64,000 nucleotides of DNA from Aphidius gifuensis (GCF_014905175.1 NC_057788.1:19810154-19874153); one strand, 5' to 3'. Counted from the stretch's first letter, positions 34,340-45,440 are shown. A program made the numbers and translations. The notes: generated by a model from the letters alone, not told the origin.

Positions 34340-34490
34340 GATGCATTTAAATTTGTCTTTTTTGTCAGCGAGACTTTCAAAAATTTTTATCTCAAGTCTC
34401 GGATCGTGCCACAAACGAGACTTGACTAAAAGAAGCTTGCGAGATCTCTAAGATATCTTGGAGAGACATCATCATTTTGACGCGGGAATA
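34340..34490. repeat. Single inverted unit of the 16.9 kb tandem family
   Basis: 'tctcggatcgtgccacaaac' followed by 'gagacttgact' is the complement of the first unit at 16935-16965; also 'gagatctctaagatatcttg'. It borders the LTR element. Confidence 0.6.
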
Positions 34491-34536
34491 GTACTAGCAT
34501 CTGATGTATTAATATTCACTGAAACTTGAAGTAATA

Positions 34537-35418
34537 TGTAGCGTGTAACATGTCATAGATAATAATATATATATATATTGGTGATATTGTGTGATATCGG
34601 TGACTGATATATGTATGTGAATGTGTGAATGTTTGTATGTGAGGGAGAGAGGAGAGCAACATGGCGACGGAGAGAGTTGTCTAAAGGGACGGTGCTATTT
34701 TTTTCACGGCTACCGTCACTTGGTTAACTACCGGCGTGCCGGCTAGCCACGAGAAATCACAAGCAAAATAAAATTTAATCAATTAAATAAATAAAATCAA
34801 AACGTGGTTAAATAAATTAAATATATTGTACGTACAATTTTGCAATTAACCTGAGGGTTATTGTAACCAGTAAATTATTGCAACAACAACAACAAAACAA
34901 CAATTGCAATCTCAAGTTGTCCAAGTAAAATTTTTGTGAGCAAAAATATTGGCATTCAGGACGGCGTCCATTCGGTGAAAATTCACCGCCAATATTTTGT
35001 TCAACATCAACAACATCAAACAGTACTTGGAATCATCTGGTATATTTGTTAATTGTTTTTGGAATAAATAATCAATATAATCTGTCATCATTGGGTCTGA
35101 TCAACCCGGACAACATCATCAGTTCTGGCCAACATCATCATCCAGAGCAACACGTAAACCAGGTTGTAAAATAATTGTATGAATAGTATGTGTGTGTGTG
35201 AGCGTGTGTGCAAATAGGGTCATCAAAATTATTTAAATAAAATTACAATAATAATGAATTAATATTAATATGAATATAAATTTGTTGTGTCAATCTTTTA
35301 AAATACCTCGACATTTTCAGGTTATGTTAAGTAAATTCACTTGTTAATTTTCATCAAATAATTTGCATAAAACCATATAATTTTAAAATAAAATCAAAAT
35401 AAAAATTTAGAACATCAC
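34537..35418 (+). mobile_element. Candidate 5' LTR and leader of a gypsy-type retroelement
   Basis: Begins with 'tgtagcgtgtaacatg' and ends with 'aacatcaca' just before 'aatggctcccaaccagtggc', which resembles a tRNA primer-binding site following an LTR. GC-richer than its surroundings, with 'tggttaactaccggcgtgcc'. No 3' LTR exists in the window, so both boundaries are inferred. Confidence 0.35.
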
Positions 35419-35490
35419 AAATGGCTCCCAACCAGTGGCTCGAGTACGCATGAGATATGAGTGAGTGAATGCATTGTAGAATAAGTAAAC

Positions 35491-37108
35491 GTGGAGGGCG
35501 GAAAGACGCCTCGGAGAAGTCGTGTAGCAACGAAGCGCTGTTCGTCTGGAACACCGTATTTGTTGAGGAGTAAAAAAAATAAAATTATAAATTTAGGAAA
35601 TAATAATAATATTAATACAAATAACAATATTGATTTAGAAAACAATAATAATATCAATATAAATAAAAATATAAATTTAGAAAATAATAAAAACATTAAT
35701 ACAAGCAACAATATCGAAGTAAATAATAATAATATTAATTTGAGTACAAGTAATAATCATAAAACAGCTGTAGTCAGCTCAAAAATAATAACAAGAAAAG
35801 ATTATAAATGGAAAGATAATAAAATTAAATTTTTAATAAGTACAAATAATACATTGTTAGGTAAGATGGATGCGAAAGACGAAGAGATTGAGAGACTCAG
35901 GCAAATGCTTGAGGAGTCTGAAAAAAAGAGAAATGATACAGTGGCAAGGGCGAGAGTAATAGAGAAGGAGAGAAACGAAGCGAGAGAGAGAGTTCGGTTT
36001 TTGGAGGGAAACGCGGGGAACATACAAGGCATGGGTAACTTAAATCTGGGGGACCGGTTGGAAGAGATTAGAATGCATTTGGTCAATCCGGACGTGTACC
36101 CACAAGTTGAAAAAATAAAATATCAAGATACCATGCACCCGAAAAAATTCATAAGTAAATTAGAAAAATATTTAAATAATAAAAGAATCAGAAAAGATTT
36201 GTATTTATTAGAAGTTGAAAACATTTTATCAGGAAACGCAAAAGCTTGGTTTTCAAATAAAACATTTGCGAGTTTCGAAGCATTTAAAATTGAATTTACA
36301 AATAAATTTTACAATGATCCAATGAAAACAAAATTTAAAGATCAATGGATGAATCAGAAATACGATAATAAAATAACGTACGATGTTTATTTTGAAAGCC
36401 AAGTTAGAGAGGCAGAATATATAGAGCCTGCAATGTCAATTTGGGAAAGAAATAAAAATATAGTTGAACAATTACCAGTAGAAATACAAAATAGAGTCTC
36501 TATTATAAGTTTTGATGAAACAGAAAAAATTATCAAAGCATTAGAACAGTTTAGTTTGATCAAAAATAAAAATACCGAAATTGATAATAATAATAATAAA
36601 AATACATCAAATAATAATAATGAACAAAATAAAAGTAGGAATTACTGGCCTCAAAACCAGTTTCCTCAAAGCAACTGGCGTGACGGAGACAGATATAGGG
36701 GGGGTAACCATACATGGAACAGACCACAAGGTCAAGGTCCAAGTATGCCAGTGGTAGACACTACTCGGCCTCCACCTATGCCCAGTCACATGTCACAATT
36801 CAACACAACTCAAAGTAATCATGATAAACAAATAAATTCAATAGAACAAGATATAAATTTTAATAATTTACATTTTGACTATGATGATGAATTAAAAAAT
36901 GAAATATTATTAGGTAATAATAAAGATGAAAATAATCGGGTAGTAGAATGCCCAAAATTAATTGTAAAAATTGGAGATAGTGAATTTTGTGCATTGGTGG
37001 ATACGGGTAGCCAAATCACTGGCATGTCTGAACATGTATTTAATCAGTTGCCGGAGTCAAATATATTAAACATTTTACCCGTGGTTAACACAATCAACTA
37101 TATTATTT
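35491..37108 (+). pseudogene. Gypsy-type Gag plus start of aspartic protease, truncated
   Basis: A 1.6 kb open frame. The N-terminus is basic, then Asn-rich (residues about 35-90), then a coiled coil (DAKDEEIERLRQMLEESEKK). The retrotransposon Gag core follows: FISKLEKYLNN, SGNAKAWFSNKTF, FEAFKIEFTNKF and YFESQVREAEYI. No CCHC knuckle; an RGG/Pro-rich linker. The protease begins with FCALVDTGSQITGMS (DTG catalytic motif, about residue 505). Reverse transcriptase and integrase are missing: similarity stops at about 37108, where minus-strand exon sequence resumes. The frame opens at GTG in a good initiation context (aaac-gtg-g), suggesting a lost ATG; the next Met is about 124 codons in. Confidence 0.85.
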
Positions 37109-37109
37109 T

Positions 37110-37385
37110 TAATGTTTATAATTGATGAACCTATAGGATTTACTGGTGGCTTGTACAAGTTATCTTTTTTTTTTTCTCCATCTGTTTTCTTATCATCAGG
37201 TTTCATCGGCTCATCCTTCTCAAGATTTATTTTTTCTGAATAAAAAAAAAAAATGATCTATCAAAAATAAAGAAAAATGAAATGATAGCTATATTTTGTT
37301 GGTGTATTTTTACTCACTAGTAACATTATTTTGTTCTTTAACTCTACTACTGAATTTCAATACTATATCATCACTTTTTTTTCTA
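37110..37385 (-). pseudogene. Two charged exons of a host-like gene
   Basis: Exon 37385-37317 follows TTTATTTAG and reads SDDIVLKFSSRVKEQNNVT to GTGAGT. The next, from about 37238, follows TTTATTCAG and reads KINLEKDEPMKPDDKKTDGE, then NLYKPPVNPIGSS, and is cut by the retroelement at about 37110. Phases match across the intron. Highly charged, low complexity; no family recognised. May be upstream exons of the gene whose later exons lie at 33-34 kb. Confidence 0.4.
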
Positions 37386-37609
37386 AATAAAAGAAAACAA
37401 ATTCCTTGAAACTAGTAAATAAGAAAAATAATGAATGAATTATTACTTTATTATCAATTTTTCTATTAAGTTTCAAAGCTGACTTGATTTTTTTTTTTTT
37501 TTTATAATAATGTCATGAATAATCAAATTCGATTGATATCTCAACATTTTTCATTCAAAATGAAAACCAAAATAGATAAATTAGAAATCGATGACAATAA
37601 ATAATTATT

Positions 37610-38365
37610 GTACCCGGTGAAAATAATTTTGACAAAATTTAACAAAAATTATTGTCAAATTTAGTCGAAATTTGTCAAAATTTGGAAAAATTTTGAGAGG
37701 AAATGGGACTCCTAAATTTACGATAATCACGAACAAACTAATTTTGGCAAAATTTGACAAAATTATTTGACAAACTTTGTCAAATTAAGGGCAATTTTGT
37801 CAATTAATTTTGCTAAAATTTTATTTGAATTGAAAAAAAAAAAAAACCTAGTTATGTTGTCTGCATTATTATATTATGTACGCAATTTCCGACAGTTATA
37901 TATCATTTGAATAAGTTTAACACATGCTCTATAGAAATCTGTCTATCTGTTCAATATCACCATATGAGTGATGGATATGTTTTTCTTCATATACTAACAG
38001 AACATTACATGCCTGCATGCGAGAAACATTCATCAATATATTATTTTCTATTTTCTACTAATTAATTAATATCATCGGTGTAACAAAAATTTGGCAAAGT
38101 TTGAGAATATTCGTCTAATTTTGACGAATTTTTTCGTCGAATGTATTCGAAATTTTTCAAAAAAAATAAATTATTTTAATTGACAAATTTTGTCAAATGT
38201 TTCCAAAATTTATCAAGAGAAAAAATTTTTTAAAATTGACAAAATTTGACAAGTATAGACAAAAAAAATTTGACAAAATTTGCCAATGTTTGCCAAAAAT
38301 TGGAGATTTTGGCAAACTTTAACTAATTTTGGCAAATTTTGTCGAAATTATTCTCACCGGGGTAC
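37610..38365. mobile_element. MITE with GTACCCGGTGA termini
   Basis: Left 'gtacccggtgaaaataattt' then 'tgacaaaattt'; right end is the complement of 'gtaccccggtgagaataatt' then 'tcgacaaaattt'. The interior is saturated with 'ttgacaaaattt' motifs in both orientations. Ends in palindromic GTAC, so the duplication cannot be told from the TIR. Inserted in the minus-strand host-like gene. Confidence 0.75.
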
Positions 38366-38517
38366 TGACCAGTTGAATTTTTATTTTTTTCAATTTTGCT
38401 GTTGACTTTTGATTCTGGGTCAATGTTATTCTTGTCTGAACAGATTTGATTATTATCTTTTATAATAAGTTCTGTTGATACATTTTTAGTCACTGATCCT
38501 TCAAAATAGTATATTTC
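38366..38517 (-). pseudogene. Exon-like segment between MITEs
   Basis: Open on the minus strand: YFEGSVTKNVSTELIIKDNN, then SDKNNIDPESKVNSKIEKNK and NSTGQ. Charged and Lys/Asn-rich like the exons at 37.1-37.4 kb. It is bounded by a MITE on each side and continues with 39016-38936 if the nested MITE block is removed. No known domain. Confidence 0.35.
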
Positions 38518-38935
38518 GTTACAAGTGCCCACTCAGAGAGTGTTGTGAGCGGGCTCTCTGATTGGGCACATGTAACGAACTATATTTTATGTTACAAGGG
38601 CAGTGGGAACAATGTGTGAATTTCCAAAGCGCAAGAGGGGTAGTGCGCTTTTTAGAAATTCACACATTATTACCACTGTCCCTAGTAACATAAAATATGA
38701 GCCAGTTACATGTGCTCAATCAGAGCTCCGTCACAACTCATTTGAGGGGGAACACTCGCCAAGGCTCGTGCTTGCCCCTCCAAATTGCTTGAGAGCACAC
38801 CTCTGAGTGGGCACTTGTAACAAATATACTATTATTAGGACAGGGCTTAATGTGTGAATTTCTAAAAAGCGCACTACCCCTCTTACGCTTTGGAAATTCA
38901 CACATTATTTCCACTGCCCTTGTAACATAAATGCA
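38518..38935. mobile_element. Nested MITEs with GTTACAAGTGCCCACTCAGAG termini
   Basis: The outer element 38518-38821 has 'gttacaagtgcccactcaga' against its complement, with an inner 'gagctccgtcacaactc' versus 'gtgttgtgagcgggctc' pair. Inside it (38589-38693) is a second palindrome, 'atgttacaagggcagtgg' facing its complement, with 'tgtgtgaatttc' arms. A second, partial copy of the inner element follows at 38837-38930. Confidence 0.8.
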
Positions 38936-39016
38936 TTTAAGTTTCATTTTAGGCTCATCCACATTTTTTTGTATCTTTTGTTCAGTTGCTAACAATTTTT
39001 TTCTTTTGACCTGCAT
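38936..39016 (-). pseudogene. Lys-rich exon-like segment
   Basis: Reads MQVKRKKLLATEQKIQKNVD, then EPKMKLK up to the MITE boundary. Met at 39016. Lys/Glu-rich and likely the upstream continuation of 38366-38517. No domain. Confidence 0.3.
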
Positions 39017-39045
39017 TTACGTTGTCGTTTTTGACAGAAGACCAA

Positions 39046-39350
39046 ATCTGTTATAAAGCAAGACGTAATATTGTCTAAAATTTAGACATTTTTGTTTTTA
39101 GGAAAACGAAATCTGTTATAAAGCAAGACGACAATGTCTAGAATTTAGACATTCTTGTAATTAATAAAACCAAACGTGTTACAAAGCAAGACGTAACAGT
39201 GTCTAGAATTTGGACAATTTTGTTTTTTAAGTAACAAAATCTGTTACAAAGCAAAACGACCGTGTCTAGATATTAGACATTTTTGTAATTAATAAAAACA
39301 AACTTGTTACGAAGCAAGACGAAAGTGTCTTAAATTTAGATACTTTCTAT
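39046..39350. repeat. Tandem repeat, five units of about 62-65 bp with an internal palindrome
   Basis: Units start 'tgttataaagcaagacg' or variants at about 39050, 39113, 39177, 39242 and 39305; each carries a 'tgtctaaaatttagaca'-type palindrome and a T-run. Confidence 0.85.
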
Positions 39351-39359
39351 TTTTTTCAA

Positions 39360-40140
39360 GACGTTTATATTTATTGATTAAGAAAAAAAAATATTAATTT
39401 AATTCCTACAATTGTTTTAAATGGAGGATATGATTGGTATAAAATAAATCTTTTTTCACTTTATTTGATGTTTCTAATACTCGAATCGAGATTTTTTTTT
39501 TCTTTTAACCAAACTGTCTTTTACTTCTTTTGAATGTTTTTACCTAGACAAAAATTTCTATTTATCAGAATTTTTGGTTATAAATTCAACAAAAAATTTT
39601 AACAGTGTACGTTTATATTATTCATTTATTGGCAGTTAAAATAAAATAAATTGAAATGAATTTTCACATGATAATAATTGAAACGCTGATGTAAATTTGT
39701 TTCAGTAATTGCGTAAGTATTCCCTCATATTGAGCTGATGTAACTGAATCATTATTGTAAATTTATATTTTTTAATGTGATCAAAAACGAGTTTTTAAGT
39801 TATAAAAATTAATAATTGTATTGAATGTAAGTAGTGTTATTGATTATGATCTGGCAGTTTTTTTTTACTACGTATAAATTGCGACATTTTCAATTATTTC
39901 TTGAATTTATATTACACTTTTTTTTTTTAATTAAGAAAATCAGGTATCAAAATAAGCCAGTACATAAGGATTAAAAACAACGTGTCAATTTGTTATTTAA
40001 CTTGAATTAAAAAAAATCGGTTTTGTTTTTTTTCTCGAAAAATGGCATGTACTTCAGTAATTTGCTTTTTTTTACCAAAATTTTTAAAATAATGAAAAAA
40101 CTTTTAAAATATATAAATATTATACATGACAATGAAGAAA
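39360..40140. other. AT-rich, no gene identified
   Basis: T-tracts near 39490, 39850, 39920 and 40025. No repeat family or exon recognised. Confidence 0.35.
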
Positions 40141-40149
40141 CTTTTTGAT

Positions 40150-40560
40150 GTCAAGGAAAAAACTGTCAGCGAGTTTTTACACAATTATTTAAGACGTTTA
40201 AAAAACATTGTATTAATTTTCATTTTGAGAAAAATACCAACTCAAGTGTTTTAGAAGAGACTGGAAATTTCAATATTGAAAATACGAATGATTTTTGTAT
40301 GGAAATTGATAATAGTGAAGATACTGAAAAAATTGAATAGGACAGAGAAAAAGCTGTCGGTGATGTTAATTATCATAAATCAAATTTAAAAGAAGAAATA
40401 CTTCTTTTTGTTGATAAATTATATGACAATGAATTGTTGCCTCGAGTCGAAGTCACTGAACTTATCGATGATGTGAATAAACTGATAAAACTTGTTGATG
40501 ATTTATACACAATTTTTTTTTTTTTCAATAGTTCAGACTTAATTACATGCGTCAAAAATA
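40150..40560 (+). pseudogene. Degenerate gene remnant, dispersed-family-like
   Basis: Frames read EKTVSEFLHNYLRRLK, then (shifted) HCINFHFEKNTNSSVLEETG and NDFCMEIDNSEDTEKIE, a TAG, then NYHKSNLKEEILLFVDKLYD, NELLPRVEVTELIDDVNKLI and KLVDDLYT. The segment ILLFVDKLYDNELLPR resembles a domain I have seen in uncharacterised, transposon-associated insect proteins with C2H2 fingers; this is from memory and unverified. One shift and one stop. Confidence 0.35.
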
Positions 40561-41199
40561 TGTATTTCTTTCTTGAATTATTAGTGTCATATCTACATTA
40601 ATATACTTACAATTATAGTGACAATTTCGAACACTTGACTCTTTTTTGTAGAAAAAAATTTTTTTTTTTTTTTTTTTTGTTGTGATATCACATTTTTTTG
40701 TGAAGTTATTTGATCATATCAAATTGAATAGATCCAGCCTCAAAATTATCATTTTGTAACTTAAGTCAAATTTGACACATTTACACATTTGTTTTGAGTT
40801 GATCGACACGTACTTCACAAAAAGTTGTTTCCAAAAAAACAAAAGAATCGCTTGATATTAATAAAATATAGAAAAGTAAAGAGAGAGATATAGCGAGTAA
40901 TAAGAAAGTATGAGAGAGATAAAAAATTTCGGTCCTCAAACGTAAAAACGCACAGTCGAAAAATTCATTTAATTATTAAAAATAAAATAAACGATTAAAT
41001 AATTTGGTTTTTTTTTATAGCAAAGCTTGATACAATAGAATTTTAAATTATAAAAATCATTCATTTTTATCGTCATTATCATATTTTAAATAAATTTTTA
41101 AAAATCAGCGAAGGATGAGGTTACCTCTATTTGATGTATATTAGGCTCGGTGTTTTTTGCATTTTTTCTTCGTTTTCCGTATTATTATTTTTTTTCTCA

Positions 41200-41795
41200 C
41201 ACTTGACACGAGGCACTACCATGCCTCTCATTTACAACTACCAGTACAAGTCTCATGAAAATTACCAGACATTGGTATAGCACCTGGTCCTATTTCAAAT
41301 TTTACTGATTTAGGATTACCAGTACATTTATCAGATGTTTTTTATAATATTTCAGTGTCATTAATTGTCTCTTGAAATCCTATACAATCTAAAATACGAT
41401 CTTTACTATCTATACGTTCACGTAGTACCAAATTTTATCCACATATTATTTATTGTTGTTTGGTATTGTGATTATGATGTTGTTGTCGTATAATGTCATG
41501 CACCTTAATAACCACTATTTTAAATACTCATTATTTGATCAAAAAAAACATAATAAATTATATATTGTATATAATAAAAGTTTTAATTTTTATATTCACC
41601 TTTGTCTCTTGAATCTTTCATGAAACTAAAATTTTGAAACAAATTTTAAACAAATTTTTTCGTATCGTTGTCAAGGGAATAAATAAATAAAACAAGATAA
41701 AAAATAATTTAAAATTACTTACCTTCATACCGTTACTTTCGTTGCATCCATCTTTTGTTTTTTTTTTTTACTGCCCATTCTAAAGAAGTTTCACT
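41200..41795 (-). pseudogene. Topoisomerase III-alpha zinc-finger fragment with leader exons, third copy
   Basis: Inverted relative to 60-62 kb. 41430-41222 keeps decayed zinc-finger text (CIGFQETINDTEI-like and KFEIGPGAIPMSGNFHETC). Downstream (41500-41790) the intron, the 26-bp exon and 'atgaaggtaagtaattttaa' leader, then 'gaagtgaaacttctttagaa', match 19220-19430. No catalytic domain. The left edge abuts a 'gaggcactaccatgcctc' repeat. Confidence 0.6.
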
Positions 41796-41796
41796 T

Positions 41797-42140
41797 CTTT
41801 CAATAGTATTTCATGCATTAGACAAAAATACTACGAAGTATGGTACAATTTTTGACCAATTTATTAATGAATTATGAAGATTGAATAAAGAAGGTATTTT
41901 GTATTTCTATTCTATGCATTAAAATATTTGTAATAAAATTATAATTGAATAGTTATTAAATAAATAATGAAAAATTGTAGATAATTGAAAAAAAATTTAA
42001 TAAATTTATACTTCCCCATAAATCAAATTAAAAAAATTAATCGTTTTTTAATATATATTGTACTAATGGAATTTTTCATATGCAGTATATGAGAATTTCA
42101 TATACAGCCCGAGAAGAAAAATTTGTGAAAAATACGTATT
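41797..42140. repeat. Repeat carrying an exon-like segment, copy 1
   Basis: 'ttcatgcattagacaaaaat' to 'atacagcccgag' matches 56455-56800. The first part could be coding (FHALDKNTTKYG, FDQFINEL, LNKEG then GTATTT). This copy has an A-to-T change creating TGA (ttatga against ttagaa). The rest is intron-like with 'atatgagaatttcatat' palindromes. Host gene of origin unknown. Confidence 0.55.
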
Positions 42141-42375
42141 TTTTCCGTCTTCCATTTGAGGGTGCCATTGTTCACTGAGAGAGCCGTAAAGCTCATACGT
42201 TTTTTAACAACAGCTCTATCGTGTCTACTTTGAGGCTCTCTCTTTTTAAAAAGTTCTAACAAAAGTTGTCAAAAAAATTCTCAAAAAAGTTCTGAAAAAA
42301 ATTCTAAAATAAATTCTCAAAAAAGTTCTCAAAAAAATTTTCACAAAAGTTCTCAAAAAAAAATATCAAAAAAAG
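42141..42375. repeat. Dispersed segment plus short tandem array
   Basis: 'ccgtcttccatttgagggtg' through 'tttgaggctctctc' repeats at 58877-58975. It is followed by a degenerate array of 'aaaaaagttctcaaaaaaat' units (42240-42370). Confidence 0.65.
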
Positions 42376-42379
42376 TTCA

Positions 42380-43680
42380 GTAAAAAAAATAAAAATAAAG
42401 TTCTAAATATATTTTTAAAAAGAACTTTTTTCAGAATTAAAAATATCAAAAATATAAAATTAACACTTGAGTGATAAAAGGGTGTTATATTTCAAAACTT
42501 TATTCAGTACTTTAAATTAAATTAAATGCATAATTTTATTGTGAAAATAAAATAAAAGTTTAAAGTGAATAAATAATTTATTTCAGTGAGGCTCAGTTGA
42601 AACAAAAAACAAAGTCGACACGAAATCAATATATCGAGTATCCCTGTTGTAGACTCTAACTTAATAACCTCGATATAACGATACATTTTTTCGATTTTTT
42701 TAATTAAAATTCTAACCGCGAATTGATACGGCATCCAAATTTGACTGAACTCTTTGGCCCTGATAAGTTATATCAATAGAAGCAATAATAAAAAAAAAAA
42801 GTAACAAATTATGGCATAACAATTTCTAATAGTTATTGTTTAAACAATTTAAAATCACTCTCAAAATTATTTGGTCGATGACAAGTAGTTCCATGGTCGA
42901 TGGTCAACTGGTAATTGTCACTGCAATCTAAATGAATAACTAAGTTTTTCTGCTCAAAATTTACACAAGTCCGATTTTTTTTGGACTTGTCAAATTTTGT
43001 TTAACCAATCTATCCACTTATTCTACATGATTTTTTTGAAAAGAAGCAGTGGAGCTTCGAAGATCTAAAGAGCCTCTGTGTAGCTACTGGTAGCTTAGAA
43101 GAAAAACTGGATTTGCGAAAGAGATATGAACGTATTTATAGGTATACAATGAACGTATGTATTTACATCTCACGCTTGGAACTTGGAAGACGCGTGTAGC
43201 TGTAAGAGAGCCTGTAAGAGACGCTCGAAGTTCATGAGAGCTCTATAAGAGCCACAAATTTGTCGAACTAGTATATGAGAATTTCATATATAGTATATAA
43301 ATTTTTCATATACTCGCTTCGAGCTGAAAAATTCCGAGTATATGATTTTTTCATATGATTTTATTGTTCATGAACAATTGAAATTTATAGTCCACTCAAG
43401 CCACACAGTTGCGATCGAAATTTCTGTCTCTCTTATATTTTTTCTCGCTCTCTTATATTTCTGTATTTGGCATCTTTTTCAATTGCCTCTTAGCTGCAGA
43501 ACATTTTCCCATTTCGTTGTTGGAATCCATCATTTTCATACATCTGCCGGCTCAGATTCCAACATTTGTTATTTCCAATTGCACTTTTTCTAAGAAAAAA
43601 TTTTCTTTGCAATATAATTCAATGCACAGCCATTTTTTTTAAGATAAATAATTGCGTCGACGCGTGCGCTAATGTCGATC
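42380..43680. other. Mostly unassigned AT-rich sequence
   Basis: Contains palindromic 'atatgagaatttcatatata' near 43274 related to 42090, and low-complexity Arg/Ser-type repeats 'gtaagagagcctgtaagaga' near 43200. ORFs at 43342-43642 show no recognisable protein. Confidence 0.3.
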
Positions 43681-43684
43681 ACGT

Positions 43685-43800
43685 TTAGAAAGTCTCAGTT
43701 TCTTGGATCTTCAAGATGGTGGACATCAGTGCTTATCTGAATTGCTGGGCTGAATCGCCACCATCTTGAAGATCCAAAAAAATGAGAGTTTCTAAACGGA
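43685..43800. mobile_element. Hairpin MITE, 'gatcttcaagatgg' family, copy 1
   Basis: 'tttagaaagtctcagtttct' then 'tggatcttcaagatggtgg' faces 'ccaccatcttgaagatccaa' and 'gagagtttctaaacgga'. Related copies: 47942-48010 (half) and 50630-50740. Confidence 0.75.
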
Positions 43801-43805
43801 CCACA

Positions 43806-44011
43806 GGGCAGCGTTCGATAGCTGGCCGAGGCCAAACATCCGGCCAATTCCTCATTATGGTTTATTTCATATGTTTATAGTGTCAGCACTGCTACATTAT
43901 ATATAATTTCAAATATTTAAATGGGATTTCCTCATAGCGAGTTTTCGATTTATCAAGTTGTCTTTCTGTTGGCCCAGGCCGAGGCCCTCGGCCAGCTATC
44001 GAACGCTCCCC
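43806..44011. mobile_element. MITE with GGGCAGCGTTCGATAGCTGG termini
   Basis: 'gcagcgttcgatagctggcc' followed by 'gaggcc' faces 'ggccctcggccagctatcga' and 'acgctcccc'. The AT-rich middle has no ORF. It sits directly against the previous hairpin. Confidence 0.75.
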
Positions 44012-44394
44012 AGGTGTTTCCTTTCGGTAGTGTATTTTTTTCCAATTCTTTTATGAGCATGCGCCGTTAAATGCGCAGTCAGCAAAAGGTCAGTGAGAAT
44101 CACTTGTTCGACGCCATTGTATTCGACACAAGTTTCCATAATATGCGCATGTGTATGATCATGCGCATCGAAGTGAAGAGAAATAAACCACCGACAGAAA
44201 AAGATTAAGCAAGCACTAACCGCGAGTTTCAACCAAAATAAATAAATAACATACGAAGATACTCCATTACAAACGTGTTAAGACAACCCAATGTTAATCT
44301 TATTTGTTTATTATAAGACTCTACTGAGTTGTTTCTGCACTCCATTTTTTTGCAATATTCTAGGAAACGGAATCAAGATGCAAATCAAACTACT

Positions 44395-44549
44395 GCAAAT
44401 CAAACCTGTACGAAGAGAAATCCAGCAAATATTACTGTAGTAATATAGTAATAATCATGGCCAATATTTCAGCGATTAATTCCCACTTACTAATAATTAT
44501 TATACATATATTTAAATATTTGAAGTCTTGAGTTAATGATATACTTTAT
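44395..44549. mobile_element. Fragment of the 2230-2809 MITE family
   Basis: 'gagaaatccagcaaatatta' then 'ctgtag', later 'taattcccacttactaataa' and 'gtcttgagttaatgatatac' 'tttatg', parallel the inverted text at 2640-2800. Only one end is kept. Confidence 0.6.
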
Positions 44550-44666
44550 GACACTTTTAAGATTAGGCAATCCACCTGTTAGTTTTTTCAAATTTTCTAT
44601 AATAAATTTGTAGATATCTGTTTCGGCCCCACTGCAGAGCGCATATGCTAAAGGAATCGTTTTACC
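44550..44666 (-). pseudogene. MULE transposase, second-exon fragment
   Basis: After an acceptor-like 'ttgtttttag' at 44667 the minus strand reads GKTIPLAYALCSGAETDIYK, then FIIENLKKLTGGLPNLKS, the P-L-A-Y-A-L block of MULE transposases. Cut by the MITE fragment at 44549. Complements the first exon at 50308-50610, whose last residues GKLTEK precede this block in the family. Confidence 0.65.
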
Positions 44667-44689
44667 CTAAAAACAAAAAAAAAAAAAAA

Positions 44690-44757
44690 AGATAGTCAAG
44701 TTCCCCAAGGTGCACCCTAAGTGTTCCGTAGGATTTTTTATTTTTTTTTCTTACATT
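44690..44757. repeat. Truncated left end of the 46.98-47.9 kb element
   Basis: 'gatagtcaagttccccaagg' then 'tgcaccctaagtgttccgta' 'ggatttttt' is identical to 46982-47035; truncated by the hairpin that follows. Confidence 0.75.
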
Positions 44758-44758
44758 T

Positions 44759-44983
44759 ACAAATTTTCAGATATTTTTAATAATTATTTACTGAGTTATT
44801 AATTTAACAACAAATTGCGAGCTGCCGTTAGGGCTATGTATGCGTGATCGTCAGCCCCCTCTCTCGCGAACGCGTATGTTCGCGCGTTTGTATAACCATA
44901 AAAATACAAACAGTATACGCGCAATTTGTTGTTAAATTAATAACTCAGTAAATAATTATTAAAAATATCTGAAAATTTGTGAA
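44759..44983. mobile_element. Hairpin element with GC-rich loop, copy 1
   Basis: 'acaaattttcagatattttt' through 'aacaacaaattgcg' faces its complement at 44922-44983. The loop has 'gctgccgttagggctatgta' and 'cgaacgcgtatgttcgcgcg'. The left arm and loop recur at 59900-60045, where the right arm is lost. Confidence 0.8.
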
Positions 44984-44984
44984 A

Positions 44985-45255
44985 AACTTCTTGATATACT
45001 GCTCAACAATATTGCCACTGACAAGTTACTCAATTTTTAAATTTCTCTGACTCTTTTTTCATTCAAAGTTAGACAAATTGAATTTTTCCTCGACATTCAA
45101 TAATCATAATAAAAATTAAACAATATGAATAAATGAGTTTTTTTATTATACTGTTGCAATCGGTAGCTTATAATGAAGATACAGTCAAAATTTCAAGTCG
45201 ATTTATTACTTTTTAAAGAAGTTGTCTCGAGTTACATGATTAAAAAATAGTACAT
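44985..45255. repeat. Repeat, inverted copy at 59630-59895
   Basis: 'cttcttgatatactgctcaa', 'attgccactgacaagttact', 'gttgcaatcggtagcttata' and 'gttgtctcgagttacatga' all recur inverted at 59.6-59.9 kb. Part of a larger dispersed element shared with the hairpin. No ORF. Confidence 0.8.
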
Positions 45256-45282
45256 TGCTTTACTAGGGTGTAAGGCTGATGA

Positions 45283-45440
45283 TACTCGCACGATTTTGAG
45301 GCAAAGCGAGGCGCATGCGCAGCGTTGCTGAGACGGTGGAGATGATGTCGAGGCGAAGCCGAGACATCAGATTCCACCGTTGAGGCAACGCTGTGCATGT
45401 TTTGAAACAAAACCTCAATATAAGTCATCAGCATTCCGTG
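45283..45440. mobile_element. Hairpin MITE, GC-richer
   Basis: 'gctgatgatactcgcacg' and 'gcgcagcgttgctgagacgg' 'tgga' face 'tccaccgttgaggcaacgct' and 'taagtcatcagc'; centre 'gatgtcgaggcgaagccgag' 'acatc'. The ORF over it on the minus strand is an artefact. Confidence 0.65.

Noticed and set aside
34537..35418. Confident LTR call
   Set aside because: No second LTR in the window to compare with; kept only as a low-confidence candidate.
35415..36789. Minus-strand ORFs opposite gag
   Set aside because: Antisense shadows of the Gag frame; no motifs.
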